Assembly (NCBI GenBank): GCA_013398615.1
Contig: VZSR01003807.1
Coordinates: 22,022,660 to 22,086,659, forward strand
Direction: 5' to 3'
DNA: 64,000 nt
Source of the DNA: Brachypodius melanocephalos
Lineage: Eukaryota > Chordata > Aves > Passeriformes > Pycnonotidae
Positions 26,401-39,529 of the stretch are shown piece after piece; positions within the stretch are counted from its first letter, which is position 1; each line of letters starts with the position of its first letter. Below the pieces are notes generated by a model that saw only the letters and a program-made list of their open reading frames with translations, ran no database searches and was not told the origin of the DNA. The translations under genes were made by a program, and so were the position numbers.

Positions 26401-29400
26401 ACAGCACCTACCATTTTACATGGTTAACTCATTTTCTAAGGATTTGGGAAACTCCATCGTGGCCATACATGGTAGACCATGTGAAAAATGGAAACTCTGC
26501 TCATAATGAGGGGGGCCTCATAATAGGCTACTGATTAACTTCTTGGGAGTGTAATGCAAATTCTATCACATTATTTTTGGCATTCATACAGCTTTCCACT
26601 GCAAGCTTGCTTCAGTTTTGATTTTTTAATTATTGTGTTTTATCATCTTCTATTATCTCTTCCCTTGATTTTTTCTACTCTTAAATTTTTATTAACCAAG
26701 GGACCTGATTTGAGATGCCTGCCTTTAGGCACCGCTGTTTGTTGCTGATGATGCGACAGCCTCTTTAAGCAATCACAGCAGCATTTCCATATCAAATAAA
26801 AATCCTAATTAACTCCCACCATTTGTCTACTGCAAATTGACAGATATGTCAATTCTCTGGAAATGAATTCTCTGCAAAAGGAAGCTTTGTCATACCTTTA
26901 TTAGAGAGGGCTGTAAGCTACTGATTCAGAGAGAAAAGATCAGGCTGACCGCTGTCTCTGCAGACAAAACATTTTGGTCACATTTTAACAAAACGTGTAC
27001 CATAAGGAATTATCAGCATCTTCCTTTGGAGGTCTCTCTATTTCACCTGCATGCAGTCCCCCCTAGCTTCGGATTCCACAGAAACAGCTGATCAATTCAG
27101 ATTTTGAACTCACTGCAGAAACTTCTTTTTTTTCCTATTTTTAAATTCATATCAGGCAAGTGCTAACACGTCTTTTATCAATCAAAGCAGTTTACACACA
27201 CAAAACACCAGAGGAGGAGTGACAAAATAGTGGGAACTTCTGACCCATGTTTCAACTTCACCACTGCCCAGCACTGCACAAGTTGTTATTTTTTAACAAC
27301 TAAACCACTTCACAGATTGTGCAATCCAACAGGGGTCAATGCTGTTTTGTGCCAACAGACCCTGATGAAGGAAACAAATTAAGATCCCAAAAGCTGATAG
27401 GAAAAAAACTCCTACACAACTGAAAGCTGAAACGCAGCCTGAAGGGAATGTCAAAGTCAATCTAAATACAGACTTTTGACCCAGGATCATTCAAAGTTAC
27501 AAGGCAATCCATGATGTGGGATTTTATCCACCAGGCTTGCACTTTCATTTGGGGTCACCTGAGCATGCTTCTAAACAAAATGTTGATATTCCTTGTACAG
27601 TTAATGGGAGACAAGTGTCTTGTTCTGTTCCCTGACAGAATTCTTTACGGGGCAAATTTCCTTTTGAGGGGTCTTTGGATTAAACTAACTTTTCCTCAAC
27701 AATCAGACAGGGAAGAAAGGGATTTCATCTGGGGGACATACACCCTTTTTGCCATTTCCTCAGCAGAAATGGTTAAATGTACATTCATATTTAACTCCAC
27801 AGGAAATCAGATCACTCCTGGTTTGCAAAGGTCTTATGGTAAAGTGTTGTAAAGAAACTAGGCATGAGTGAATTGACAGTAAGACCTTCTTACACAAAAT
27901 AGGGGACACATTTTCTCTCCTGCAGTTAAAATCAGACTGAGTGATCAAAGTGCCATCCTTTCCATATAGAAAAAAGTCTTCCATTGAGATATGTCTCTAA
28001 CTTGTGATCCTGTTTTACTACCTGACAAATTGGATAAGTATTATTTTTTCAATTTCGTAGAATGTTTTGAAGTTTGTGGACAAAAGAACTATTCTGAGGA
28101 CCAGAAGTACACACTCACGGGCTATTTGCAAAATATCTTCTTTGGAGGGACCTGATCCAGATAGCCATGTGATTAAGTGGTTTTTTCAGTACAATCCTTT
28201 GAGACCTTTGCTCTTGTCTTTCATATTGATATTAATCTTCCAAATTTGTCTTGGAACCCAACACTGCCAATAGCTCAACCGGACATTCCCCAGACACAAT
28301 TAAAGATTACAAAATCCAAACTCAGCTTCCCCCTAAAATCCCAAATTAATTCTAAATAAAATCCTGAAGACTGATTGATTTTGTTTTTTTCTCTCTTGCA
28401 TGCTCTTTCAAATGTGACTTTATCAAAAAACTTGACAAATACATACATCTATAATCATAACAATATAATAATAGGGATGTAACCAAAGCTTATTGCAAAG
28501 TGTTTTCCAAGTAATGCTAAATGGTACTTCTGATGATGCTTGACAAACTTTAATTTCCCAAACAGAACAGGAAGATAATAAATGGCATGAACAAAATACT
28601 GTCAGGTTACAATTTTTTCAGGTAATGTGTTTAGGCTTGGCTGTGGCTGTGATTAAATAATACAAAGAGCATTCCATGCAAGGTACTGAGCCAAAACATT
28701 TGAGAGCGACATTAAAATGAATCTGCTCATCCACATATCAGTGACCTTTTGAGGTCCCTTTTACTCCTCTTTAATTCTGTGTTCAGTTTGTGACTAGGCA
28801 TAGCACGTTTGTAGAGTGCAAAACATCTTTTTAAATATGCTATACAGTAAATTTACATTTCTGTAAAGACATCTCAAACTATTTTACAACTAATAACTAT
28901 TGGGAGGGAGTCTGTGTATTTGTTGGAGCTTAGTGGGTCTGATTACCTGTCTCTGTAAAGTCATCCTTGACATCTCTGATTACAAGGAGATTTTGGTCAT
29001 GGAAGTTTCCATAACTTTTCCATATATTTTTAAACATTTGTGTCTTGGAAAAGTCATCATGTAAGAGGATATTTTTAGATGTTATCAAAGGCCCAGACCT
29101 ATCACATTTTACACTTTTTTTTAAAATCCTCTTTTTTTAAAATTTTTTTTTCATAGTTGAACAGGTATATCCAGTTTCTCCACTAAGTTCCTCGTATTGC
29201 AGGATATTTTATATGCATATTGGCATGCATAATTACAACAAGGTTTTATTCTACCCAATACACAAGAAAGGTAAGAAATTAAGAGGAGTTCCTCCCAAGC
29301 ATGTGCATTCTGTTTTTAGCACTTCAATTCTGCTATAAAAAATTAGACAGCAATTCCTATGGTAATAAAGATTGGAAAAAGTTTTCAGTCCAAATTCATC

Positions 29401-31948
29401 TAATAAAAATCGAACTACCTATAAAGATTTTCTACAAGAAAGGTGGAACCCTTTATGTACCCTGATATGTAAAAGAGAAATGCCTTCAAAGAATACTGAG
29501 AGCAGGTAAAGTATATTTATTTCTCTTGCCCACTTCCACATTTTTTTTCAATGTCACAACTGCAATTACCACTGTGAGAATTTGTTTCAGTGACATAAAA
29601 GCTGCAGCCATGAAGACCTGTAGCCCAGCTCTCCAACAGAGAGAATCTTATTGAAAAAGCAATTTTGTTCTGGCTGAAAGATGAGGTCCCAGTTACACAA
29701 AATTATAATATATCCTACTTTCACTTTCTGGAAAGAATGTATTAATACTCATTACCTTAAAATTGAAATCAGACATCAGAAAATATTACATAAATTACAG
29801 TTAAGTGCACAAATAAAGGGTTTTCAAACAAAAATTTATAAGCTTCCAAACAAATTTTAAGCTTCATACAGTGGAACAGATTTGCATTTTTTGATTAGAC
29901 AGGTGATGTACTCTGAAATCAGCATTCTGCTGTCTTACACCAGTCTGGCCCATGTATCTAAAAGGATGCATGAAGATTTTGATCACCACTGTGTGACAGC
30001 TTGTATACACGTCTTGTACTGACTAAATCCTGAAGCCCTTATAAGAGAAAATTTCTAGTGATGTTCTAGTTTTGTCTGATAAGAATTTTTACATCAGAAC
30101 TATGACAATATACTGATCTACTAACCAGAAGTGTGGAAATATATAACATACATTCCAATATGGCACTTATGCGAATACTGGAGACACATCTCACTTATAC
30201 AGCATGATTTTACAAAGAATGTGAAAAACAGAACTGAATAAAATAGTATATAAGAACTGATCATTTCCTCAAGTCTCTCAACCCACAGAAGTAGTATTAG
30301 GACAGTTTCTGCTATTGACAACTTGTAGGACTGAATAAGTTGTAGTCTGATAAGAAGTTCAGGCTCCGTATCTTTCCTCACTGCATTTCCTAACACATAC
30401 CATTTCCTAAACAGAATTAGGAAAGCAGAAAGACAGTGAGCTGTTCCTGCAAGGTGATGTCGTATTAGGGCAAACCCTGTTTATCAGTGCTGCTAACGAC
30501 CTGGGAAGTAGGAAAGCTTTATCTGTTTGTTGCCTGGGCTAATCAAGGGTGATGCTGGAAGAGTCAGGGTCGTCTCAGACCTGAGAAACGCTGAAGCTGC
30601 CACCACAGGAGTTACAGCTAAACTCGAGACGACAGACTTTCAAGTTTTCACTCTCTGCTCTTGACTCATCTCAGCCTACCAAATCTTACAGCTGTAATCA
30701 TCCTCGATGAGCAGAGGTGACCTACAACCAGTGACTGAAACTTCACCAATCACTGGAGTGATGGAAGAAATGCTTTGAACTCTAGCACTTGGGAGGCAGG
30801 GTTGCCGTGAGCTGTCACCTCCACTGTGGTCAGTGTTTTGTTAACTAATCCCTGCACAGCCTGAACATGCATGATATCTTACAATACCTCTGATTATGCA
30901 GATGGGCATCCTGTGCATCTTCCCACTCTGACTGTTGATTTAAGTCCTAGTAAGAAATTACATTATCACCTCAGCATACCACAGGCTGCACACACATCAG
31001 CCAGCACACAGAGATGACACAGCCCCTATGTTTCAGCTGATTTACTCAATCTCTAGTGAAACCTGTTGCCCTTTTGAGGTAAAATGTATTTCTCTATTAT
31101 GGCACACGTTCAGTATATACAGTTACACTACGACCAAAACAAAAGTGTCCTAAACTATAGGCTGAGATGTTTGACTACAACTTATTCATACTAATCCTTG
31201 CTTGGAGTGGGATGCTGTTGATCTATGGAAAGTTTTACTTTATTAATAATGACAGTGTCTCAATATACAATCTATAATATATCTAAGTACATTGAATAGG
31301 TATGATTTCTTGTATAAACCTTCAATGAAATATACTTATCTAACAATGTCACCTTGTATGCTTGTCAGAGATTGGTAAAAATATATATATGTATCCAGTC
31401 TCCCAGTGCACAGGATTAATTGATCAACCTCTGCTGCCAGGCTTTACTTTCAGATACTGGTTATTACACTGCATTTAGAGAGACTAATGTCTCACTCCAA
31501 GGGAGAACAGAGTTCTGGAAAATTTCTTGATGTGCACCCCAAATGCAAGAGAAGTAATTCCAATGTGTCCCACGCTACAACACCCAGATTATGGTACCAA
31601 GCCAGGTTACTTGTGTAAATGAAAAGTTAGGGAGGACTTCATACAGATACAAACAACAAAACTATCCAGGAGTTGGTTCCAGTTCACCTGTGATCTTCCT
31701 CACAATGCATATGGTTTATGCTAAATCACAATCCCAAGCCCCAGTGTTATTTGAGAAACCAGTTCCTACAGTTAGGAAACATTCCACTGATTACAGCATC
31801 TCCAAGTACTGGTATTCTCTCCTTATCTTAGCACCCTATATGAGCATTGGGTGCAAAAATCCAGAGTCAATGTACTAGTTGGCTTCCTATGGGAAGGACA
31901 ACATTTAATCGGCTTTGATATTTTTTATTTGTCCATTATGTTTATCTC

Positions 31949-31976
31949 TGTGTATGTGTGTGTGTGTGTGCATGTG
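31949..31976. repeat. (TG)n microsatellite
   Basis: TGTGTATG followed by about seven uninterrupted TG units, then CATGTG. Confidence 0.85.
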
Positions 31977-32127
31977 AGAACACACATTTTCTTCTCTTTT
32001 TTATGGTGCACTTTACTGACATATTTAATAGTCACTCATTTCCATAGCACTTGTTTATCTTAACTTACAAAGTAAAATTGGAGGATAATATTGTATTTAC
32101 AAACAAGTTGGCACTTACAGAATAAAT

Positions 32128-32348
32128 TATTGAGTCCTTTTCTTTTTTTATTTCATTTTCTTGTTTTTCTCCACTTCTTTTTCACCAAAGGGCATCCAGA
32201 ATTCAGGCAGAGTAGTAACACCTGTTGCCAATATGCTACATTAACATGAGTAAATAGGATTCCAGCTGTCACACTCTTTCCCAACGATTTGCTTGTTGCT
32301 GAGAGGCAGTGCCTTCCACCTCAGTTAATGTCCAATGCTCAAAAACTG
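32128..32348 (-). other. CLVS2: Candidate proximal 3' UTR of CLVS2
   Basis: This is the sequence directly downstream of the stop codon on the minus strand. The first canonical AATAAA on that strand lies at 32152-32147, about 200 nt past the stop, so a short 3' UTR would end near 32130. Another AATAAA is at 31929-31924, and more occur further on. Mammalian CLVS2 mRNAs have long 3' UTRs as I recall, so the true transcript may run well past this site into 31000-32000. Only the poly(A) hexamers are seen; the end itself is inferred. Confidence 0.35.
32147..32152 (-). terminator. Poly(A) signal candidate for CLVS2
   Basis: TTTATT on the plus strand reads AATAAA in the direction of CLVS2 transcription. 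It is the first such hexamer after the stop codon. The region just beyond it (lower coordinates) is not notably GU-rich, so use of this site is uncertain. Confidence 0.35.
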
Positions 32349-32436
32349 TTAGTCAAGCGAAAGCAAAGGCTGCATGTTTTCTTCCTCATTCTTATCCATG
32401 CGCTTCAGCACCCCAGGATCCACAACTGACTGAGAC
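32349..32436 (-). CDS. CLVS2: CLVS2 terminal coding exon with stop codon
   Basis: The exon starts with G at 32436, completing the split Arg codon (AG|G), and then encodes SQSVVDPGVLKRMDKNEEEN followed by MQPLLSLD and TAA (32351-32349). That is 28 residues after the Arg, matching the known clavesin-2 C terminus. The acceptor is CCCTCTGCAG with a modest pyrimidine tract. The Ser-rich SQSVVDP and KRMDKNEEEN segments form a cytosolic, probably disordered tail. One apparent difference from the mammalian sequence as I remember it is Gly for Thr in VVDPGVL. The short exon and its correct phase relative to the exon ending at 37330 make this assignment firm. A plus-strand 75-aa frame across the same bases (32309-32536) is antisense shadow. 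Confidence 0.95.
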
Positions 32437-33284
32437 CTGCAGAGGGACAACATGTTTATTTGACATTTCCAGATCAAGACAAATGAGATTAAACCTTAGA
32501 TTTCTTCAGTTTATTTTAATTTCTGTCAGGGCTTAAAAATAAGGGTACAGCATTACCCAAGCATCTGATCATTGCAAATCATCAGGAAATACCCTCATGG
32601 AGGGATAACAGGGCTTTAAAGGGCTCAGTGCTGATCTGTAAATATAGGGGCAAAAGGTGGAATAAAGTGAATCTTCTCTTCAGTGAAATTGTGAAGCAGG
32701 GAGTGTCCTCCACACACAAGAGCAAACTAAGCTGTCCTCTGTAGTGACTTCAGCACTGACCATATCTCCAGAAGGTTATACAGCACTGGGCTGGCAAAAA
32801 AGGTACAATTCAGCCACCCAGCTGGCTAATCACACACTGCAATTAGTGGGATGTGTTAGCTGGAAGCACAAGTTGCTCCTTTTCTGAACAGCACCGTAAT
32901 TCAACTGTGCGAGATCCTAAGCCAAAACTAGGAATAGTGCCACGGTTAGCAGGATTTCTGGAGCAGGAGACAAATGTGTCAAACTCACTGTTCAACTGAA
33001 TAGGGCAGGAAAGGATGATCAGGGCAAATTCAGCGATGACTGTAAAATTCCTCTAGATTCTCTGATTTAGCCCAGAAGCAAAACATGGTACTGGTGCCCT
33101 GCAACAGCCATAAGTGATGGGCAAAGAAGAAAACAGAGTCTCCAGCAAAATCAAAATGTTCCATTGAAAACAAAGCCTGCAGTGTTAAGATGGGGTCTCA
33201 CATCAGCTATGGCTCAGCTCATCAAAAAGCAGCCACGTCTGGGGTACAGTAAAAGCAACCCTTGCTAGATGTTGCTTTTAGTGA

Positions 33285-33314
33285 GAAAAATCTCATGCAG
33301 GAAAAATCTCATGC
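33285..33314. repeat. 16-bp tandem duplication
   Basis: GAAAAATCTCATGCAG followed immediately by GAAAAATCTCATGC, in the last CLVS2 intron. Confidence 0.85.
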
Positions 33315-35612
33315 CTACTTCTCTTTCTTTCCGTAAAGAAGATTTGAGATGACTAAAGAGCATGTGTACATCTCTACAATGCAGGCATCTATTTTTGATC
33401 AGTGCAAGCACACTGAGCCTGCAGCATTGCTACAGATTTGCCCATTTAGAGGGCACAGTGCAGAGAAAAACCTTTACAAATTCTAACCTTTCCTAAGACA
33501 AGCATATGGAGTCGATTCCCCCTCTAATAAAATGGCATCATCCAGTGAAACGAATGAATGAGGCTGATGAGGTCTTCCTCCAAAAAAATCTAAAGAAAAC
33601 TTACAAAAACACAAGAAAAAACATCTGACTTAAAGCCTAGGTGAAAACTTTGGACACAAGGATATTTTCTAATAATATTTATTCCATTCTCATACTAATA
33701 TTAAAATCAAGAAAATTAGCTTTATAAATATGGTCACCTCTCTTATGATAAGCATAATTTTAACTTTTTAAATTAAGAGTGTACAGTAATACTCATCCTG
33801 AACACTAGTCAGTTCCTCAGGCAGAAAACTAAACCACTGAATTAAAAATACTTCTTTTAAATCTTCACAAGGTACCGTGCCAATGCAAAGCTGATTGAAA
33901 ATTTGCTGGTGGGAAGCTGCACTCATGGAAAATCCAGTTCATCACGATAAAAATTGCTGTGGAAGCAAATTAACTTCAAAGGTTTGCCAACTGGATGTAA
34001 GTGCTAAAACTGAGCCTTTTCCTCAGCTGCCAGTGACTGAGCAGACAGGGTTTCCTGTTCTCATCCAGGGAAAACTGAAGGAGAGCTGGAATGGCTGCAA
34101 ACCTGCCCTCCAAATCCCAGTGAGGAAGCTTTGGCCATAAATTCCCAGGGCCTCCAAAACCCCCAGTGCCAAGGAAGGTGTTTAAATCGAGCTGCACAAA
34201 TCCTGACCTACTGTTTGTAAGCTCAGAGGCCCAAATGCCTTGAAGGAGAAATAGCTAGCACTCAGTTTTAAACAGAAATTTATTGTCATGCTTCATCCTA
34301 TTCAGCAGCAATTCACCAATGAAGGTATGTGAAAGGAAAAACATTTCTTTAAGTCTATAAAGAGGAAGTCTATAAAGAAGAGAAGTCTACTCCTTCTCTT
34401 CTACCTACATCTCCCAAGTAAGTTTACATACATTCTCAGAAAACACAGCAGGACAGAGTTATACTACAAAGTCCCGTTGCAGAGGTGAGGAACCCAACCA
34501 CAGCTCCTCTGCAAAGTTCATCAGCACAGGCATCTGCCCTGCTGGGTTAGGTGAGAAGAGGATGCAGGTCTCCAGCTGGGTGCCTCAGGATGACAGCCAG
34601 AGGCTAAACCTGACTGCTGAGACAGCTGCAATGTTGCCAGATGACATAAACAAGTTCTCCCCAGAGGTTTGTGCTACAGGTGGCATTAATTCCTCCTTAT
34701 CTCCATCATCCTCCCCTCCCCCAATCAACCTTCCTTTCAAGGTGAGATCATCCAATTCACCAAAAATTCAAGGAGATCTGGAGGAATGTCAGTGGTTCAC
34801 ACTGGGGGGAAAAATAAGTAGGAAAGAAATAAATCCTCAGTAGGATTTTGGTTTTAAAGGATATTCTTTCAGGACAGTAAATTAATTTTAAAATAGTAAG
34901 ACAAATTAAATAAGACAATTGTTGGAGATCTGCTAGGTGCTTATGAAATTTATTCTAAGCTAAGCACTTTTCATTGCCTTAGTCACAGGTTTTTCATATG
35001 TTAAAAACCTTCTGCACTAACATATCATACTGACTGTGGGTTTAAACTGAGAGAAACAACCCATCACTTGCTGAATCCAAATTAAATTTGATTTTTAATG
35101 AAATAGAGTTTATCTGTTTTATCTTAACGTTTTTATTTGTGTTTTAACAGAGTCTGTGGACTTCATACACTGAAGTCTTGGGACTTTTTGTCAGTCTTAG
35201 TACTAGCACAGTAAGTCTACTTAGTACTTTTTATGTCCAGCAGCAGGGAACAAGGATTACAGCAGATGCTGGAGGCATGCTAACTGAGAAAGAATGCATA
35301 GAAGGTGAAGAAGTTTTAGCATAATATTATATAGATAGAAATTTCAACATATTTATTTCTGCACTAGGTCTCTTACTGTATTAGTCCATCCATAATGAAA
35401 GAATGTCAATTTGAAGCTTACACTGAAGTGCAATACTATATAAAAAGAGTTTCCAAGAACAAGTTAAATGAGAATAAAAATTATTTGAGAAATAATTAAG
35501 GATCTGGTCAACTCACTGCTTTTCCACTTAACAATATGCTTGCCCAGGACAATCTGGAAAACTTTGCTCCAAACAGGCTGCTCCAAAAGGACTCGTCACA
35601 GGCCTTCTCTGA

Positions 35613-35768
35613 TTTTTGGGGGGTTTTTTTGTTTTTGTTTTTTTTTTTTTTGTTTGTTTGTTTTTTGTTTTTGTTTTTTGTTTTGTTTTGTTTGTTTGTT
35701 TGGGTTTTTGTTGTTGTTTTGTTTTGTTTTGTTTTGTTTTGTTTTGTTTTGTTTTGTTTTGTTTTGTT
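35613..35768. repeat. T/G tract with (TTTTG)n core
   Basis: T and G runs and TTTG units lead into about ten uninterrupted TTTTG units (35717-35766). It lies in the last CLVS2 intron. The Phe/Cys-rich frames at 35536-35970 are artefacts. Confidence 0.95.
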
Positions 35769-36568
35769 GCACCCTTGGATGACGTTATTTACTCTCACGT
35801 CATTTTGCAGCAGAAAGACTTCTGCATTTCAGGTCCTTAATTCCATCCTTCTATCTAAGACAGCTTCTCTACTGTCTCGTAATTCTTGTATTACGTGCAA
35901 ATCAAATATAAGTGTATTGCTCATCTTTCCCTCCCCTGGTTCTTTTTCTCAGTCCCATTTTCTCTCTTAATTGTATTAGTTACACAATTCTAGCTTCATA
36001 TATCTGGACATTGGGGATTTTGGAGGCTCTGGGAACTTAGGGCCAAAACTACCTGACTGGGAATTTGAGACCAGGTTTGCAGCCATTCCAGCACCCCTGT
36101 CATATAGTTTCAGAATCTTTTTAACCTTCTTATCCTAGCTTGTTTCATCCAGTTTCTTGCTCTTTCCTACTTTCAATAAAGAGGAGGGTTTTTTTCAACA
36201 CAAAATCCTTAAACTTTACTGCTTTTTTTTCTTTTTTTTCTTTTTTTTTAAATTTCCTATAGGAATCTTATGTTGTCTCCTCTGTTTCCACAAAAAATCT
36301 CCCTTTTAAATCACTGTCCTTCCCAGCCTAGGCAGTATTTTCCAGACAAAATCATCTTCCTGGCTGAGACATGTGAAAATACTTCATCCTGTTTGGTCTG
36401 TTTCCAGAGTTTCTTTCCCTTTTGCATTGCATGCTGTCTCCTGAAACTGGGTTCCCACCCCAGCATATCCTAACTTAATTTTAATGACTTTTTATATCAG
36501 TTTCTGCCATGTTTGTTCTTTTCTGATCCTAGGCTAGGTCTGCCCCTTATGAGCTGCACTCTGACTTT

Positions 36569-36604
36569 TGCTGCCCTTTCTGCTGCCCTTTCTGCTACCT
36601 TTTC
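36569..36604. repeat. 12-bp tandem triplicate
   Basis: Three units of TGCTGCCCTTTC, the last with two changes. Confidence 0.8.
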
Positions 36605-37329
36605 TATCACAGTTGTAATCTTTACCCTTTTCTCTCCTGCTGCCCTGGCAGGCTTGGATCAGATTCACCCCTTCCAAGCAAATCACCTCACTGCTTCCAT
36701 AGTTACTGGAGAGGTAACTAAGCTCTTCTGTACTTTATTCTGAATGGTAAAATGCAGCAAACAACTACACTGTACCTTCTCAAAGAGAAGAATATCAGAA
36801 TGCCAGAATGTTTACCAGACTTAAATATTACAATGAGCACTGATTTTGGTCCTGGTTCTCCTCACATTTTCTCAGGCATGCAGTCACTGTGACTGATGGT
36901 TAAGATTTTGTAAATGTCCTGGCACCTACACCTGGTGGATACCAGGCAGTGGGCTATGAGATGGAGGAAAATAAGAGCTAGAAAGATAATTGGCCCAAAT
37001 TTGCCCTCTGCACAGAGGCTCACTCCAGCTAGCACTGCTTATCTAATAAGTACTGTAGGCTGAGGTGAGATAGCAGCTTATTCCGAAGACAGTGCTGTGT
37101 ACACAGCCTGGATGGCACTCCAGAAATAATCAGCTGCATAGAGTTCACAACTCACTTGGTAATAATCAAGGCCATGTTCTCTCACCAACACTGATCTTTT
37201 TAAGAAAGGGGAAAAAAACCCAACTGTCTTCCTATATAACAGACTGAATTACCCACAGCTTCATAAAGGAGGAAGAAGGCAAATGTTATCCTTATGGCAA
37301 TACTAAAAGACAACAGTACTTTAACTCAC

Positions 37330-37550
37330 CTTTTCATGGATTTGGGAGAGAGGTCCTTTTCTATATCCTTTGCAGGAGTGTTGTAGGAGTCCACATTGCA
37401 TTCACTGTCATCATCGTATTCATGGTCAAGCAGTGTTCTTGCCCACGTCCCCATGTCGTAGGGGGGCAACATTCCTCCAAACTCTGAGGGCAGGATCTCA
37501 GGGTGTATGAGCTGATGCAGGCTGTTGAGGTTGTTACCATGCAGAAATAT
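37330..37550 (-). CDS. CLVS2: CLVS2 penultimate coding exon, end of CRAL-TRIO domain and start of C-terminal tail
   Basis: A 221-bp exon: 73 codons plus two bases of a split Arg codon. It starts IFLHGNNLNSLHQLIHPEIL, continues PSEFGGMLPPYDMGTWART, then an acidic stretch LLDHEYDDDSECNVDSYN, and ends DLSPKSMK plus AG of the split Arg. The acceptor is …GCATATATGTACAG and the donor is AAAAG followed by GTGAGT. The HGNN…LP.EFGG block is the typical C-terminal edge of the CRAL-TRIO fold, where a family helix and lipid-pocket lid sit. The acidic LDHEYDDDSE stretch is what I recall for CLVS2 rather than CLVS1. A Cys replaces the Tyr I recall in the mammalian EYNVDS; this is from memory and should be aligned. 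A 111-aa reading frame overlapping this exon in another frame is a shadow. Confidence 0.96.
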
Positions 37551-38580
37551 CTGTACATATATGCATACAGGTAAGAAAACACAGGGGTATCACCAAAAAA
37601 CATCAAATCCCAAACGACATCATCATTATTAGGAGGATATTGCACCATGTAAACATTCTGCTTGTGTTGGGCTAACAGAGATGCAGAGGAAGGCACACGT
37701 CACCTCTGCCTTAAGCATGGTCATACTATGTTCATAAATATCCAAAGTGATTAAAGCATAAATAACTTAAAATGTTTGCAGGAAAAGGGACTTAGGGAGG
37801 GTAAAAACTGATGTCTGGTAGCTGGATGGACAGAATATTAGATAGACAAACTGCCTTGTTAAACTCTTGTCAATTGTTCTCCCTAATTCTGTGAATTAAA
37901 TGAATAAGCTAAGATTATAATAAAAAATTAAAAATAATAGTCACCATATACCACAAGGAATACATATTGACTTTCAGTGTTGAGCCATGAGTTCTATAAA
38001 TAAGATATATGGTGCAGTGTAATGATATGAGTGCTGGAATTTTCCTCCTTAATCTAGTCATACCAGTAACTACCATTTATACTTGACAACACATGAAGTA
38101 AGTAATAATGGTAAAATAATCCCTGTGACAACACTGGGGGAATAGCTGATGGACTATTTGATATTTTCAATCAATGTTTTGATAGACTGATATTCATATA
38201 TACTTTACATTTATATATGTGTATATTAGTGTGACGTGATATGAATGCTTGCATTTATGGTTATGTTTAACTTTAGTGCTTTCCCTCAGAGATCTTTCAC
38301 GTTCCACTTCACCTTGCAGGGACTCCTCTGGGCAGCTATACCCTTAGCATGGTTTATAAGAGTTAAATTCAAAAGGCAGAAAGACAAAGAACAAATATAT
38401 GCTTGTCTTTTATTGCTTACTTCAGACCACCTTCCAGTCTGCTGTGGACCCAGGAAAGTTATTATGATTGTGCAAAAACAGGGATTTTCTTCCATCTCAG
38501 AAAGGAATTTATCCTTTTGTGAAAGAACATTTATTAATGGTGAAAGGTATTTGCTTTATGGTGCCTTTACAGCTAAGTGT

Positions 38581-38655
38581 TTCACTACTTAGCAATTGTT
38601 TTTATACACTTGTTTTAAATGCATTCACTACTTAACATACGTTTTAAATGCATTT
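38581..38655. repeat. Imperfect direct duplication of about 35-42 bp
   Basis: TTCACTACTTA followed by a variable middle and TTTTAAATGCATT occurs twice, beginning at 38581 and at about 38624. It lies inside the 2.5-kb CLVS2 intron. Confidence 0.7.
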
Positions 38656-39129
38656 ATCTAAATATAACTATCAGTTGCAAATCTACATAACAAATTTAAA
38701 AATACACAATAATTCAGGATAATAATAACAGATAAATAATAAGCCTGAGGGAAAAAAATCTAAAGAGAATTCTCTTGGGTTTGGGTTTTTTTTTTCCCCA
38801 ATCGTTTGTTCTGCATTTAATAATTTTTTAAAGCTGATTTTAAATTTTATGTGCTGGTCGTAATTTTCACATTTTGACACTAAGTTTAGAACTGTAAATC
38901 AATATTTAACCACCTGACTACTTTTTATAGGTATTCAGTATTGACATAAAACAGTTGTAAAAAGTCAGCATTTCTGAAAATATATGCCATTGATTCAGGT
39001 GTCTAAATAAAAATTTAGACACTAACTGATAAGCCTCCATGTTCAACTGCCTTGTGACTTATTTTTTAATGCTGTAACACTCTTATGAGCTGCATTTTAT
39101 TTCCTAGTTCACTTGAGTTGAAAAGGCCT

Positions 39130-39270
39130 CAGCTGTATCTGGCACTGCAATGTTCTTTGCAGAAGCTGCAGTCAACAGAGTGCAACTGAGTCCTGCAAAA
39201 TGGAGTTTCATTTGCATATTTATAACAGATATTACATAAAAGGCTTTGTGATCTATAGCTCAAAATCTGT
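39130..39270. promoter_or_regulatory. Candidate intronic regulatory element
   Basis: A stretch with ATTTGCAT at 39210-39217, GCATATTTATAA and repeated CTGCAG/GCAGAAGC motifs, in the 2.5-kb CLVS2 intron. It is judged on motif content only. Confidence 0.2.
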
Positions 39271-39400
39271 AACTACCACAGGCCTCTCAAGCATAATCCG
39301 TCAGTAAAAAACAGCTCAACACCAAGGATCATTGTGGCCTTGCAGAGCGTGTTCAAGGAGGAAAAAATACAGAGCTGCTTAGGGAGTTGATTCAAATATT

Positions 39401-39417
39401 AAAAAAAAAAAAAAAAA
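39401..39417. repeat. Poly-A run of 17
   Basis: Homopolymer in the CLVS2 intron, with no retroelement recognised beside it. Confidence 0.9.
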
Positions 39418-39529
39418 TCATGGTCTTTGTAGTGCCATTGTACATGATGCTGATTGTGTTTTCCTGGATGACAAAGTTCCTGTTACAGAAATAATATCAT
39501 TCTATATGCTATCACCACCAAGCTCTAAT

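Larger units (their letters stand above)
20966..32120. other. Gene-free stretch downstream of CLVS2
   Basis: It contains a moderately GC-rich, ORF-dense patch (22240-23426) followed by a pyrimidine run, and otherwise AT-rich sequence. The right part (about 31000-32120) could be distal CLVS2 3' UTR if the transcript bypasses the first poly(A) signal. No exon or mobile element is recognised. Confidence 0.55.
32437..37329 (-). other. CLVS2: CLVS2 last intron (4.9 kb)
   Basis: The intron is bounded by a GTGAGT donor at 37329 and a CTCTGCAG acceptor ending at 32437. It interrupts an Arg codon after base 2. It holds a (TTTTG)n tract (35613-35768), a short tandem duplication (33285-33314), a 12-bp pyrimidine-rich triplicate (36569-36604), and poly-T/C runs near 36220-36250. 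Reading frames inside are short and unrecognisable, including the T-tract frame at 35536-35970. I see no further exon in it. Confidence 0.9.

Noticed and set aside
35536..35970. Phe/Val-rich 144-codon frame resembling membrane segments
   Set aside because: Product of the (TTTTG)n repeat inside a CLVS2 intron.
37361..37696. 111-codon minus-strand frame
   Set aside because: Wrong frame over the CLVS2 exon at 37330-37550; the true frame gives IFLHGNNL….
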